This document shows, piece by piece, positions 20,604 through 33,000 of a stretch of 64,000 nt of DNA. The DNA lies in NCBI GenBank assembly GCA_038496445.1, contig JALMLS010000453.1:186001-250000 (forward strand). Reading direction: 5' to 3'. Positions within the stretch are counted from its first letter, which is position 1, and each line of letters opens with the position of its first letter. Made by a program: the position numbers and the translations under genes. The DNA is from Trichosphaerium sp. ATCC 40318 (lineage: Eukaryota; Discosea; Flabellinia; Trichosidae). The notes beneath the pieces were generated by a model that was not told where the DNA came from, searched no databases, and saw only the letters and a program-made list of their open reading frames with translations.

Positions 20604-23600
20604 ATGACTTACACAACAATCGCAAAGATAAGCGCCATACTAGCTATTTCCTATGCTATCTACCTTGGTGTGATGACAGGCGATCAAACGAACACTCCTC
20701 AAGAACAACCCTTCGACTATGTAATAGGTAAGAACGCTACGACATAACAACGCCAAAAACAACTCTCATGTTATAATTTAATCAAAACAACCTTATTTGT
20801 AATCAATTTCATTCTGACATCTTACAGTTGGTGCTGGCACTGCTGGAAGCATCGTAGCAGCAAGATTAGCTGAGCAAGGTCACTCTGTTCAGGTTCTCGA
20901 AGCAGGACAGGCGTCACAAGGTAAATTTAAAAATCCGAACGGGAATTTACAAAACACAGTTCTACGCTTGGTTGAGCTCTTTTTGGGCCTAATCGACCGT
21001 AATAATTATCTAATCAGTATTTAGCAATTTTGGGTGGAGAGTTATGGGCTCTAGAGGCACCAAAGTGTTCAGGTATGCTATTTACGGATTTGTTCAGAAT
21101 TTATTTTTTTGCGCTTTTCGAACATTCAGGGAACGGTATCCCCCTAAAATAATTCCTAGTTTAAAAGTGACTTTCTAAAATACCGTGTAAATTCTATTTA
21201 AATGCATACACTATCCATGTACTTTTTGAATCACGTGATCCGTTCGAGTTTGTTCGAAAGTTTTTTTTTGCATCGAACAAGCTGCTTTATATAACTACAG
21301 GTCTTATCAGCTCGTTCTATATAGCAAAGTTGTTCTTGAAAAAGAGAGAATAGTTTAGATATTATAGTTTTCTTCTCTAAGACTTAAATATAGGACTATC
21401 AGGTTTATTAACACAGTTTGATGTACCAAGCTTCTATCACGTATTTCTGGAAAACTCGGAGGTGTTAGAAAAGTTTTTCTGGAAAGGAGAGGTAAATGTA
21501 CGCAAAACCTCGCGTAAGGATATTGCTGGAAAGCTAGCAGGTGGTAGCGCAGCAATTAATGGTATGTGAATCAATAAGTCTGGGATTTTTTTGTAAACCT
21601 CCAAGGAGGTAGACATGACGTCCTTAGCGAGGATTACAAAAAATCGCCCCACAAACTAGAATCTTTACACAAATACTTTTGTGTTCTCACTTTGTACCAC
21701 TGTGTTCACTCTTTCTTTTTTAATAGCGATGTGGTTTATACGTGGAGTACCATCTGATTTTGATGAATACTTCCCTGATACATGGAAGTGGGATGATGTT
21801 TTACCTTACTACCAAAAAATTGAAAATTACACCGATATAAGTGCTGAAAGTAACTCTTACCGTGGAGGTTCTGGAAGAATTCAAGGTACCCTTTATACAT
21901 CACATAAATTTGAGTCACAATGTAGAAGATTCACTATGTGGTGGCATTACAAGCTTTACAAAGTTTGGGATTTTAATCTTTTCTCTTCGTGTATAGTGTA
22001 CTTTACTTACGTTTTTTACCAAGTTATGACGCCCCCACTTCAATTGAATATAAATGACCATTTTTCTGTGTACATTGAAGCTTTCTCAAAGCTTGGGGTA
22101 CCATTTATGAAGGATGTGAATGCACCAGATAGGTACAACTATTAAGGGTTTTTTTTTTTTTTTGCTACAAGAAATCAAGTCTTTACATTCTTGGTTAACC
22201 ATCTACTTGTACGGTTATTTACATGTGTATCAATTAGGTATGGCGTGGGTTATTATCAGTCTAATATTGCCGATGGAGTTCGCAGATCTTCTGCTTTTTC
22301 GTATCTACCTATCGGGCTAGAAACGGGTAATCTTGAGGTTCATTTCAATGCGCAAGCTACTAGAATAGAGTTGGACAGTAACAATCAAGCAAGAGGTGTA
22401 TTTTATAGGCAAGGAAATGAAGAGAAACATATTGCAGCAAAGAAAGTTATCTTATCAGCTGGGACTCTAAATACACCAAAACTACTCATGTTATCTGGTA
22501 TTGGTAACCCTGAGACGTTAAAGAAGATAAATGTACCAATGAAAATCGAAAGTATAGGTAACTACACGCTCATCTACACGCGTAAAAAATCGCTAAATTT
22601 CTCGTGTTTTTTTTTGTAGGTGTTGGTAATCAACTCAATGATCATCTTGGATTTAGTATGTCGTTCGAATACAATGAATTGGCTCCTAAAGATCCGAGTT
22701 CACTCTACAATTTTCCAGATGCCTTTAACGAGTACTCAAACTCATGTAGTGGTCCTCTTAGTATCAGAGACAGTACGTTAAGCGCGTTTTGAGTTTTTCT
22801 TTTTGTATTTTGCGTGTACAATGGTTCAAGTTGTAATGCTGATTATCCTTTGCTAAAAACGGGTTTAACTGTTGGTTTTGACTTTCACTTACCTGTTGCT
22901 TAGATAAACTCTTTGCTACTCTATCTAGCCACGGCAATACATCTCGCCCTAATATTTACCTTAATCTTTGTCCGTCTGGCGTACAAGGTGATCAACAAAC
23001 TTATTATATTGGAGTTAATCTGGGACTATCTACAACAAGAGTACGTGATTTATAAACACATCATGCCATCCAACCCTTTAGTTATCATCAACGGCTTTTT
23101 TACCTTTGCTTACCAAATATTGACTTGGAATTTTTAGGGCTACCTTGAACTAAACACATCACATCCTTTTGACGAGCTTCGTGTTAAATTCACAGATATT
23201 ACTGATGAAGATATTAACAACTTAGTTTGGGGCGTTGAATTCATGCGCAATTTTTCAAAAACAGAGCCTCTGGCTTCTATTACTGCTGGAGAACTCATAC
23301 CAGGTCCAGAATATACAGGACCAGCTCTAAGAGAGTGGATAATGGATAATATAATGTCAAATACTCATTTTGCTTCTGGAGCACCTATGGGCGCTGATGA
23401 TGATCCAAAAGCAGTTGTTGATGCTAAATTACGCGTCAAGGGTGCTCGAAATCTATATATTGCTGATGCCTCGGTTTTACCAATGTACGATTTTATTTTC
23501 TTTTTTTTTTCTGCTTTTATTGCTTTCTCGTTTGCTTACTTGTTGATTTTTTAGTTCAACGCATGGTAATATACAAGCTACTGTTTACATGGTTGGTGAA

Positions 23601-23702
23601 AGAGCTGCAGAGCTTATAGCAAAAGACAAACAGTTCTGTTCACAGCCTTTGTGTCCAAAAAAAAAAATTATTGACAAAACCTTTAAAAATTGTAAACAAT
23701 AA
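20604..23702 (+). CDS. GMC-family FAD oxidoreductase (choline/glucose dehydrogenase-like)
   Basis: Multi-exon gene. The start MTYTTIAKISAILAISYAIY is a signal anchor or signal peptide. Exon 2 contains the FAD-binding Rossmann motif VGAGTAGSIVAARLAEQG. A later exon has the GMC signature AGKLAGGSAAIN joined to AMWFIRGVPSDFDEYF. The substrate-side region includes VILSAGTLNTPKLLMLSGIG (second GMC signature) and GVGNQLNDHLG. The C-terminal catalytic part reads HFASGAPMGADDDP, VVDAKLRVKGARNLYIADAS and STHGNIQATVYMVGERAAEL, with the expected His and the second His/Asn region. The last exon ends KTFKNCKQ, stop 23700-23702. At least ten short introns. Oxidises an alcohol or sugar with FAD; substrate cannot be told. 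Probably secretory pathway or membrane anchored. Confidence 0.88.
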
Positions 23703-23834
23703 ATGTACATTGCTTTCTCAACAAACTACAACAAAAACTTTTATGGAAGCAAGTGTCAATACAAATTTGCAACGCTTGAAAAAGGCGTGTTTAAGGCAGT
23801 GTATTAGAGGACATTTAAGTCATTTAGGTTTGCC

Positions 23835-25216
23835 ATGCGTCAAGTTAAAAAGCGCGTAGTCGTTGGTGCTTATACAATGTGCAATGAGGTTCAATCATCT
23901 GTACTTCCAAACGCTACAGCGAATGTCATGTACTTCCCAGGTAATTAATTGTTCTCATTCGCCACCTCATGTTGTGTCTAGGCGACATACAGAACTTTGA
24001 AGCCGAAATGAAGGATTTTACCGAATATAGCCTTGAAAAAACTGTACGCACATCAAAGTAGTATAAAACATCACCTATCTCACTGACATTGCACAGGTTA
24101 GTATTCTAGAGACAAAATTCCCTCTGTGTAATATTTTCGCTGTCAGGTGCGTTCAGCTGTTCCTCACCACGACCTAATTAACCTACAAGGTCTTTGCGAA
24201 TGCTAGACGCAAACGCACAATACGACAACTTCCTAATGCCCGGCAGGTGCGTTAAAACCATGTTAATCGCTTAAAAACTAACGATCAACGTAGATGTATA
24301 TACCACATGTCTAAATTATTAACTGACGTTCACCAAGCAGCAAGCAAAGGTTTGAAAATTTCGGCATTTTGCCTAGTCTCAAGCTTATTCCTTAATGTTT
24401 ACATTAGATCTTGGTGTACCATTTGATCCTACGTTACCTATAATTTTATTAGGTTTTAGTAAAGGCACGTGACTACAAAAAATAAGAGTGAGAAATGTCA
24501 AATTCTCATAAATCCACAAAAGTTTTCGCTAACGTGTTTTTACGAACCAGGTGTATTACTTCTTAATCTTTTACTTGCTGAATATGGTACTCTACATTGT
24601 AAAGACGCAAAAGAAGTTCTTGATTGGCAACAATTAAACAATGGTACCGCGATACATACTATCCAGATATTGTCTTGTCTATTTTTAACTGATTTCTTTG
24701 TAGGAATCAAATTACCTTTTTATGAGCGCTCTATGATGGTGGCATCACTTGGCATGAGAATAGAATCTCTAACAAAGCACAGAAGTGAAATAATGAAATT
24801 TATGGAGAGAGTAAAGGAGATATATTGGCTGGACGGACATAGAGTACGGAATCGATATTTTTTGAAAAACAGAAAAAAATTCTCTGCTTACAAACTCTTT
24901 TGATTACTTGTTTACAACCACCTAGTTTCCTTCATCTGATAAAACAATTCCTCCTTTCTGTAGACTATTAAAAAATTCTGTTAAAATCTATATCTATGGC
25001 ACACCACACCTCATGGACGACCGCGGAAGAACTTTCACTAAGTCAGAATGTGAACTTTTTCAAACTCATTTAACAGATCATGAAATGCCGTTTATATACA
25101 AACTATACTTAGAAGGAGAACGTAAAGACCTCAAAACACATCTAAAAATAATTAAAGTCTTCGAAGCAAATCAAGAAAAAGAAGATAAAGAAAGTACTTC
25201 TAAAACTGTACAATAA
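23835..25216 (+). CDS. C2orf69 (UPF0565) homologue
   Basis: Homologue of a conserved animal protein of alpha/beta-hydrolase appearance linked to mitochondrial function. The start at 23835 gives MRQVKKRVVVGAYTMCNEVQ. Family landmarks follow in order: VMYFPGDIQNFEAEM (human has FFPGDVQNYHE), EYSLEKT, HYDNFLM, LGFSKG followed by GVLLLNLLLAEY (human GFSKGCVVLNQLLFEL, a nucleophile-elbow-like G-x-S-x-G), VKEIYWLDGH (human MYWLDGG), and KIYIYGTPHLMDDRGRTFTK near the C-terminus. The end is ESTSKTVQ with a stop at 25214-25216. Many short introns. Downstream of the GMC gene on the same strand with about 130 bp between them. Confidence 0.85.
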
Positions 25217-25549
25217 TTAATTAAAATAAACCACATAGTAAAAAGACGAAAAGTTGCAAACTTCACAAATAACATACGCAATTCACTGATTGTTGAGTGT
25301 AAGTTTCGAAAAACCGTTGCAAACCACTACTGAGCAGCTTAACCATCTGTCTTCGAGTTACAAAAATGATTTATTAGACTGTTCGCTATGTTGAATGCTA
25401 ATAGAAAGTTCTGTACAAAAGAATACAAAAGTTGCTTGCGAGATAAGATCCTATCACAGAAAACTGACTCGATTTGGTTTTTTTTAGCGTTTTTGTCGTT
25501 TCGTTTTTATCACACGTGTATATTCGTTTTCTAGCTTCGTATACCATAT
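25217..25549. other. Convergent spacer
   Basis: 3' regions of two convergent genes. One CACGTG near 25514. Nothing else seen. Confidence 0.45.
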
Positions 25550-25792
25550 CTACATATCTTTTTCGCACATATCAAGAGCTGTTCTTAACTTTTCTCTTAT
25601 AAGAGCCTTGTATTTTGTTTGTGAAGCAGTTGCAAGTTTTATACTTGCTTTAATAACCGATTTGGCTTCCATATCGTCCTTACTCGCTTCTTTTAGCACT
25701 AGGAATTTCTTGTAGATAAGGGTCACATCGCAAACGCTTGCTAAGCGCTCTGGTGTTGTACATGTAATATAATCTCCTTCTTGAGTTGTCAT
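25550..25792 (-). CDS. Small hypothetical protein (80 aa)
   Basis: Starts MTTQEGDYITCTTPERLASV and continues as a predicted all-helical, charged small protein (YKKFLVLKEASKDDMEAKSV, then LIREKLRTALDMCEKDM). No signal peptide, membrane span or known motif. I do not recognise the family. Single exon, with the stop overlapping the start of the 3' spacer. Composition looks like a genuine coding frame rather than chance. Confidence 0.45.
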   Translation of the reverse strand: MTTQEGDYITCTTPERLASVCDVTLIYKKFLVLKEASKDDMEAKSVIKASIKLATASQTKYKALIREKLRTALDMCEKDM

Positions 25793-26219
25793 AGCTGTTG
25801 TTTTCCACTTAAATACGTTAAGTCATAGACGAGTCAATCAGCAGTGTTGAAGGGCTAGAAGATTTAAACTTTCTAGATCATAGCGACACCAAGAGCAGTT
25901 AGTCCTCAGTGCATGAACAATGTATAAAATAACTTGATTTCACCATTGTTTCAAGGATTTGTTTTTTAGGCGAAGTCACGTGCAACTAAAGTGTCACAAC
26001 AAATTCACGTAAACAATTTTGCTTACTTCAAGCTATTATGAGTGTACTTTCGACAGAATGTTGCACCAAAACACACCTTGATACAATAATAACACACTCA
26101 ACGTGGTCAAAACATGCATGTGATTTGTATTTTATTTATAATATACATTAAACAAAGGCATTTCTCGTCATTGTAGAGAGCGTCAAGCGTTATTAAGGGA
26201 CCTTCAAAACTATCAATAA
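25793..26219. other. Intergenic, no supported gene
   Basis: AT-rich spacer with a CACGTG near 25979 and no open frame of note. Confidence 0.45.
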
Positions 26220-26708
26220 TCATCGCCATACTTCGCTTCTTAATCGGTCTGGTTCTGATCTAAATATAACGATCCCACGTGTCAGTATTATGGAAGGCAA
26301 AAAACAAAAAAGAAAAAAAATTGTTTACCCTACTTCTGACCATAAACATTTGAAATAGTGCTTGAAACAGTCCCATGTACTTTCTTTACCATCGGTATAC
26401 GATTGTACAATGTCTTCCAAGTGATAATCGCATCTGAGGGTATGTCAGGATTTTGTACTAGTATTATTATATCGCCTAGTTTAGCGATTTTTAGTGTACC
26501 TGTGGCGTTGTCTCGGGTGTGTGGGTCTTTGTTGAAGTCTTCTGTAAGATCTAAAGAAAACACTTGTCAGAAGGCATGTGACGTTGGCAACTGAGGTTTT
26601 ACATAAACTCTGGGTCGTAATATTTGACATATTGCTGATTGCAGCCATTTTTTGCATAAAACGGTGATTTTTCATATTCAGGTGTTCGATTAGACCTGTA
26701 CAGGCCAT
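26220..26708 (-). CDS. Small hypothetical protein, three exons
   Basis: I do not recognise it. The core exon (about 26330-26558) reads LTEDFNKDPHTRDNATGTLK then IAKLGDIIILVQNPDIPSDA and ITWKTLYNRIPMVKKVHGTV, a plausible compact beta-rich fold. The first exon starts at ATG 26708 if the phase LTEDF is kept; another frame starting at 26715 (MEDGLYRSNRTPEYEKSPFY) reads more protein-like but does not join in phase. The last exon after an acceptor near 26260 reads SEPDRLRSEVWR and stops at 26220-26222. Confidence 0.4.
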
Positions 26709-26824
26709 CCTCCATGGTAGTAGGCCCTAAACAATTAGTTAATTAACAAAACATCCCTTATTATGACCTTCGCTATCCTGGGTATCCATTTCTTGCGATT
26801 GCATGGTGCTTTGCGCTAAAAGAA

Positions 26825-27248
26825 ATGTTAGGCATGACTACAGTTGAAATACTCATTCTAGCTCAATTAAACAAGCATGGCCTTTGGTACGCATACAGTG
26901 GAATTGTATACAAGTGAATTCACAGTCGACAAGGTTTAACGCCAAAAGAACTAAAGAACCTACGCTTGGGAGATCATTTCCCACGCGTAGAGCCTGATTG
27001 TAAAGTATTCGCAGCGCAATTTTTCCACTGTTTCTCAAAAGGCAGTAAAATGATTGATCCAAGGGTACGACAACACAATACACGCGCGTAGTAGGCGTAT
27101 TCTGATGTTTTGACAGGATGTTTCAGCTGGCGCCACTGGTTTGGCACAATGCAGAGATTTAATGAAAGAATACGATGAGTGTACCCTCAAAGCTTTAGAT
27201 GCAAGAGCAGCAATACGACGGGCAATCCTAGGAGAAGACGAAGACTAA
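26825..27248 (+). CDS. Twin-CX9C (CHCH-type) protein, probably mitochondrial intermembrane space
   Basis: Three exons: 26825-26886, 26926-27064 and 27117-27248. The reading frame gives LTPKELKNLRLGDHFPRV then EPDCKVFAAQFFHCFSKG and, in the last exon, LAQCRDLMKEYDECTLKAL. The two motifs CKVFAAQFFHC and CRDLMKEYDEC are each C-x9-C, the hallmark of Mia40-imported twin-CX9C proteins, often assembly factors of respiratory complexes. The first exon (MLGMTTVEILILAQLNKHG) is less certain and may be incomplete. It ends in an acidic tail (ILGEDED). Which CX9C subfamily it belongs to cannot be told by eye. Confidence 0.65.
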
Positions 27249-28215
27249 AAATATTCTTTTAACCACCAACCATAAACACCCTTTTGCAGATATTTTTACG
27301 TTTAAAACAGTGTCGCTAACTGTCTTTTTTATTATAATAAATGACACTTTACATCTTTACAAAAATCTACAATCTACAACAAACACGTCCTAACGCTATT
27401 GTTCCAACCAAAACAGCCCAATAACCCAATGTTTTATAATGAGTTACGTAGGCGTTTTTGGTTTACGCGTAGTGTTGGTCATCAAAACTCCTAACATCAT
27501 TTTTCACGATAGTTTCGCCTTTAATACGTACCAAAAGCTTTGTTTAATTTCTAGATAACTAAACGTGTGCTCTGTCGGGTTTTTGAAAAACTTCTTGAGA
27601 GGGTGCTTACACGTCAAACACTTGGGTCATCGAGAGGGTTTGAAGTTGTAAAACGTATGTCGTTGATTTTGACAACAACGTGTACTTTTTGTACAGTTCA
27701 AAAGGTATGGTTGGTAGAGAGGAGTGGTCGCCGCAGGGTTGTGGTCAGGATTATTGGTTCGAAAGTCGGATCGGTAGGATAGGTTAACGTCGAGCGAAAA
27801 GAGTCGCAAATGTCAAACTGTGGTCAAAGGAAAGGGCATGAGGTTGGGGTTGGTGGGTACTCGGTCGATTTTAATGGTTGTTTGCTATTATTTTCGGTCG
27901 AAAGCGATCGTTATGTCGCGTGTCGCTAGTTGCATCGTTATTTTATTTTTTGAAAGAAAGAAAGCCCGCGAGCGTTTGTTGTGGTTGAACAAAAGGCGAG
28001 TTAACTAATTACGCATGTTAAGTATAGATCTGTTTAATAGAAAGTTTTTTTTTTTTCGTTTACGGTTTTTTTCAAAAAAAAGCTCAACAGTTACCTTCAT
28101 AGCATTAAAGAGTATCTGAGAGCGCTAATGGTACCAAAAATAAAAGGGTGGGTGGATTGGTATGGGAGGAATCGTTGATCCAAAGGGGCAATCACCAAGC
28201 TAAAAAGATTTTTTT
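27249..28215. other. About 1 kb without a resolved gene
   Basis: The + strand from about 27560 to 28010 is unusually G/T-rich and holds two open frames without motifs. On the minus strand a short hydrophobic frame (YKTLGYWAVLVGTIALGR, about 27365-27440) resembles a C-terminal membrane anchor, and a second open stretch (ELYKKYTLLSKSTTYVLQLQ) lies near 27600-27690. I could not join them into a gene, so a small unannotated membrane protein is possible. Confidence 0.3.
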
Positions 28216-29816
28216 TTAATTCTTTCGCTTTTCGTCGTCATCATCATCGTCGTCATCGTCTCTATCACGAGAGTCATCATCACGTTTTTCAAAATTTTCC
28301 TCCTTTGGAACTTCATCATCATGTTCCTATCACCATAATGTTAGTCATAAAAAGGAAGTCATTTCGAAAAGACAACAGACATGAAATATATTTTCAAAAA
28401 AAATGCACTTAAGTACCTCCATGGCTTCATCATTCTCATCCTCACCAGTTTTTATCTTTTTAGATGGACGCTCATCACGTTCATCATCATCACCTTCTTC
28501 ATCACTAGCTTTACGTTTCTCACCACTACATAGCGTCAGAAACTCAGAAGACTCAAAAGGTTTTTTTTGAAAATTTCAATCTAAAAACCATACCGGTCTG
28601 TAGAGTCTTCGTCATCAGAGTCACGATCTCTTCTTCTACTACGCCTCTTTGAAGAGCGTTCTTCCTCAGAGTCGGAACGATCATCATCTTTACGATCTCT
28701 CCTTGGAGAGTCATCGCGACTTCTACTATCTTCATCATCTTTACGATCACGTTTTTTATCACGCTTATCATCATCACGATCCTTTTTATCTTTATCATCA
28801 CGATCACGTTTTCTATCACGCCTATCATCATCACGATCCCTGCGATCCCTGTCACGGGACCTATCACGATCACGGTCACGGTCTCTTCTATCACGACGCC
28901 TGTCTCTTCTGTCTCTATCATCACGACGGTCTCTGTAACGCCTGTCATCACGATCTCTGTCACGCCTTCTGTCACTATCTCTACGATCTCTATCACGAGA
29001 CCTATCACGAGACCTGCGATCCCTATCACGAGACCTATCGCGGTCACGAGATCTATCCCTTAACAAACAAAGTGAGTTTCCAGTTTTACCTTTGAAAAAA
29101 AGTTTTTCGGTTTTATTGCGTTGGAGAGTCAGAAATCGTTTTTATAATCAATAAAATCAGGGGATCGGACGAAAATTCATCATAAGGCGCGTTCTTAGCG
29201 CTATTGAAAACAAAAAACTTTTGAACCAAAAAAATGTAAAAGGGATAAAATTAGTACCTTCTGTATCTTCGATCGCGGTCTCTGGATCTAGATCTTGAAC
29301 GTCTCCTTAGAAAAGCTGTTACACTTTACATTTGATCGAATAACAAAAAAAAAGATTTAGCCAATTGGCGAAACAGCCTTCTAAGGTACGTACCTTCTGT
29401 CTCTATCACGATCGTAGCGCCAACCAGACCTTGGGTTATGTTTTGCCCACTAATGGACAAAGTTACAACTAGAACAAGTACTAGAACGTGAATTGAACGT
29501 GCCTGTAAATTTATACGCTGGCTATTAAATTCCAGGTCTTGAGAATAGCGGTAAGCGTCCTCTGCGTCGCGGTCGTCTGCGTACTCAACAAAACCGTATC
29601 TAAACGCGAGCATAAGTATTTAAAACGTCGTAATTTAATCAAGCTACACCAACGTTACTTGTTTCAACATTCGTACCCTCTTGACATACCACCAGGTGTT
29701 GGAATGTCACATCTGACGAGGTCTCCATAATGCTTGAATTTTCGTTTCAAATCCTTGGAGGTAACACTTTTGGGTAAATTACCAACGAACAAGGCCTTCG
29801 AGCGCCCTCTCGACAT
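28216..29816 (-). CDS. SR-type splicing factor (RRM plus RS/RD domain)
   Basis: The start at 29816 reads MSRGRSKALFVGNLPKSVTS then KDLKRKFKHYGDLVRCDIPT, with RNP2 as LFVGNL. The next exon supplies RNP1 as YGFVEYADDRDAEDAYRYSQ. Together they form one RRM for RNA binding. Downstream exons are a long Arg/Asp/Ser-rich tail (29066-28581 is almost pure RDRD, DRRD and RSRD dipeptides), followed by SGEKRKASDEEGDDDERDER and a final acidic DDDDDDDDEKRKN. This resembles SRSF/RSRC-type nuclear proteins acting in pre-mRNA splicing. The tail mixes RD and RS and is more acidic than classic SR proteins. At least six introns. The repetitive tail creates opposite-strand open frames that are shadows. Confidence 0.87.
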
Positions 29817-30029
29817 GCTTGTACCTCTTCTTTGCTGAAGTAATGTGAACCCAAAAATACTCCACAATTGAAATCGATTGAAATTACAAATACGCGGAGC
29901 TAGACGACTTAGTACAGCCAAAAACATCCAAACTCAATCCCTCACACGTACGATGGCATTGTCACCATAATAACTGGCTAACTTTGTGCGTGTTAAATAA
30001 AGGTGCAACAATCATACATAAAAACCTCC

Positions 30030-33000
30030 ATGAATAAGGCGGATATTTGCCCGGTTTGCACTAAGCGAGTGTACTTTATTGAGAAGGTACAAAAAATGTC
30101 AATAATTGCTAACGAACTATCCAATCACACAAAACACATGAAGAACTCTTTTATGGCTCAACTACTAGGTTTCAAACTTGGTGGTAGAGCAAAACCGGCC
30201 CAAAACCTCCCCAAAACCTTTTTCTATCTTACCATTCGCTGACAATATCAACAGTGCTATTATTTCCACAACCGTTAATTGTCAAAACTACAAAATTGCC
30301 CCAATTCCTTCCGATTGTTTAAAATAAGCAATTACACGCTCTATCTAACATTTTACTGCTATAGTTAGTGGTTGATAACAAAGTATTCCACAAGCGATGT
30401 TTCGTTTGCTCAAAATGTAACGCTTCCCTCAATTTATCCAATTATGAGGTTCTAGAGGGCGCACATGTTTGTAGATCTTGTTTTAGAGATGGCGTGTCCC
30501 ACGCCGCAGGCATAGTAGGGGTATGTCACTAACAATGTTACTAGTAAAGCTAGTACTTCCAAAAGCAGATTTTTTTTTCTATTTTTCCGAAAAGAAAATC
30601 TCGATTAACCATAGCGCTTCTTTTTATCCTTTTTAATACATTATTTAGGCAGGATCACTACCTGGCCCACCACCCGCAGTTGCAAAAGGTACATGAAAAG
30701 CTAATTTTACAATTTTCGTACATTCTGTATCTATGTTATTGCCTCACAACGCTTTTGGTTGCTATAAAACCCTGTATACGCGTATTTTCGGGGTTTTTTG
30801 GTACTAAACCTTAATAGCCCCTGCAACGGTACAACAGCGTGAAGTAGTGAAGAGCTCCGAACCCGCTTTTACAATAAGAGGTCGTGGTGAACCTAAGAAG
30901 CTTTGTATGCCAAGTGCCGTCACAAACTTGCTTGGCGGAGGTGCAAACACAACCCCGGCACCTGCTTCATCATCAGGACCTCCACGAGCTTCAGCAGGAT
31001 ATAATTCCGGAAATAGAGGTTAAAACGCTCTTTTTATTGCATGCAGTCGTACTCACAGCATTATTTTAGCGCCTGCGCCTTCTGGTAACAAGGTAAATAT
31101 ACCTTCGGGGTTTGCGGCAAAGTTCGGCGCTACTAGAAATACGGGAAGTGTCGCTGCTGCGCCTCCACCAATTCAGACAAACACTGCGCCTCCTCCACCT
31201 ATACATACAAATAAGGCAGCTCCCTTACCTATTGCTACAAACAAAGTACCTGCACAACCACGTGCTGCTGCTGAAGCACCTCCACCGCCACCTCCAGTGA
31301 GAGTACGTATTAGAACCCTACTTTACCGTTTGATGTTAACGCTTTGTGTAGGATTTTCCAAGTCCTCACTCGAACAGTCCACGAGGAAGTAATGTAGATG
31401 TTGGAGGTAATAATACTATCATTTTTCTGTTTTCTTTTACTGTTATTTCTCCTTGTTTGCTTGACAGTTTGTTAACTGTTGTAGGTTCTAATGTGCCTAT
31501 AAATATTAATGTACAAGTGAATAATCCATCTTCTGCAAAGAAACGTAAAAAAAAGAGAACGAAAGCAGTTAAAGATGCTTCATCTCCTCCAAAACGAGCA
31601 AGCTCAGGAAAAAAGAAGAGACGTGAGTCCAAAGCAGCTGAAGTCAAGAAGTCGGCATCTACAAAGAAGAGAAGCTCGAGCAAGGCTGGCAAAAAGCCTA
31701 AGAAGTCTGAAAAGGCACCTAAAAGAAAAGGTATGGCATTTGTTTATTTCGTAAGTCAGCCCGTTTAATCGCAATTTAGAATCTTCTCCTGCTAGGAAGA
31801 AGCCTAAGAAGAAACCTAAAGCACCAGAACCAGTTATTGTTTCAGACCCAAAGGTATGTTTAGTACCAACCTAAAAGAGTGTTCTTATTGTTCTATTAGG
31901 ATGCTGAGCGCATTAGAAAACTCGAGTCTCAGCTGGCTGATGCCGAAGCTGAGAGGAAGAGGATGAAGGCAGAGAAGGGTAAATTAGCCAAGAAGACAAA
32001 TGCGCTTGAAGGAGATGCTGCAAAACTAGAACAACAAAAACAAAACCTTGAGAAAAAGAATCAGAAACTTAAACAGAAAAAGACAAAAGCAGCAGCTATA
32101 CTTCCGTTTAGTGCTCCATATGATGCACAAACACTAAAGCTTGCCATGAAGGGACTGAACGTTGAACACAAACGTTTGACAGACGTACTGGCGAACAGGT
32201 AATGTCTTTTTTTTTTGGACAAGGAGTGAAAACTGTTTGTTTAACTACTGAGTAGGAGTGAAGTACAGAAAAAGAAAATCAAAGAAATATTTCAACAAGA
32301 CTATAAAAAGGATCTTATCAAGTACATCAAAGGAAAAACAAACTTTGCTTATCAGACTCTTATGGTATCCATCGGTGCGTTGCTTTTTCTTGTTTTTTTT
32401 ATAATCTTTGATCCACACAATGTTGCTAACAGATTTTCTTTCTAGTGCGTACCAGAATGGATATGATTGCTACATACTTGCATGGTTGTATTAATGCTAC
32501 ACCTACAACTGATGATGGTATTATTGATTGTTTGACTACAATGACAAATGGAGAAATAGCTAAACTAAAGAAAGCTTATGATGCTCTATATGCTGATGGC
32601 AAAGGAGCCAATAAACTCGAAAGGTACTTGAACTGTTTCAAATAAAACATAGCTATGAACTCTTTTCTTGCTTTGGAGTTCAAGTTGCTAAGTACTATTA
32701 AAAGGGATCTACGAAGGAATACATCAAGTAACTTTAAAGAAATTGTTACAATTCTTATTCAAGGAAAGCGCCTTGAAGGTGTTAATGAAGCTCAAGTGAA
32801 TAAGGATTGCCAAGCAATATACAAGGCTGTACGTTTGTTATTACTAATACGATTTACCGGTGCTTACAATTAGTTTTAGAGCGAAGCTCGTATTCTTACA
32901 ACAGCACACAGCACATTTATTGATATTTTCTCTCATCGCTCTGCTGAGCATATGCAAGCTGTTGCAGAGGCTTACCAAGGATGGTATGTTGTCTCTTAAA

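Noticed and set aside
27567-28008. Two + strand open frames in the G/T-rich region
   Set aside because: No motif, unusual composition and no splice signals; likely chance frames.
28553-29095. Val/Ile-rich and His/Tyr-rich open frames over the RS domain
   Set aside because: Alternative readings of the CGN/GAY dipeptide-coding repeat of the SR protein.
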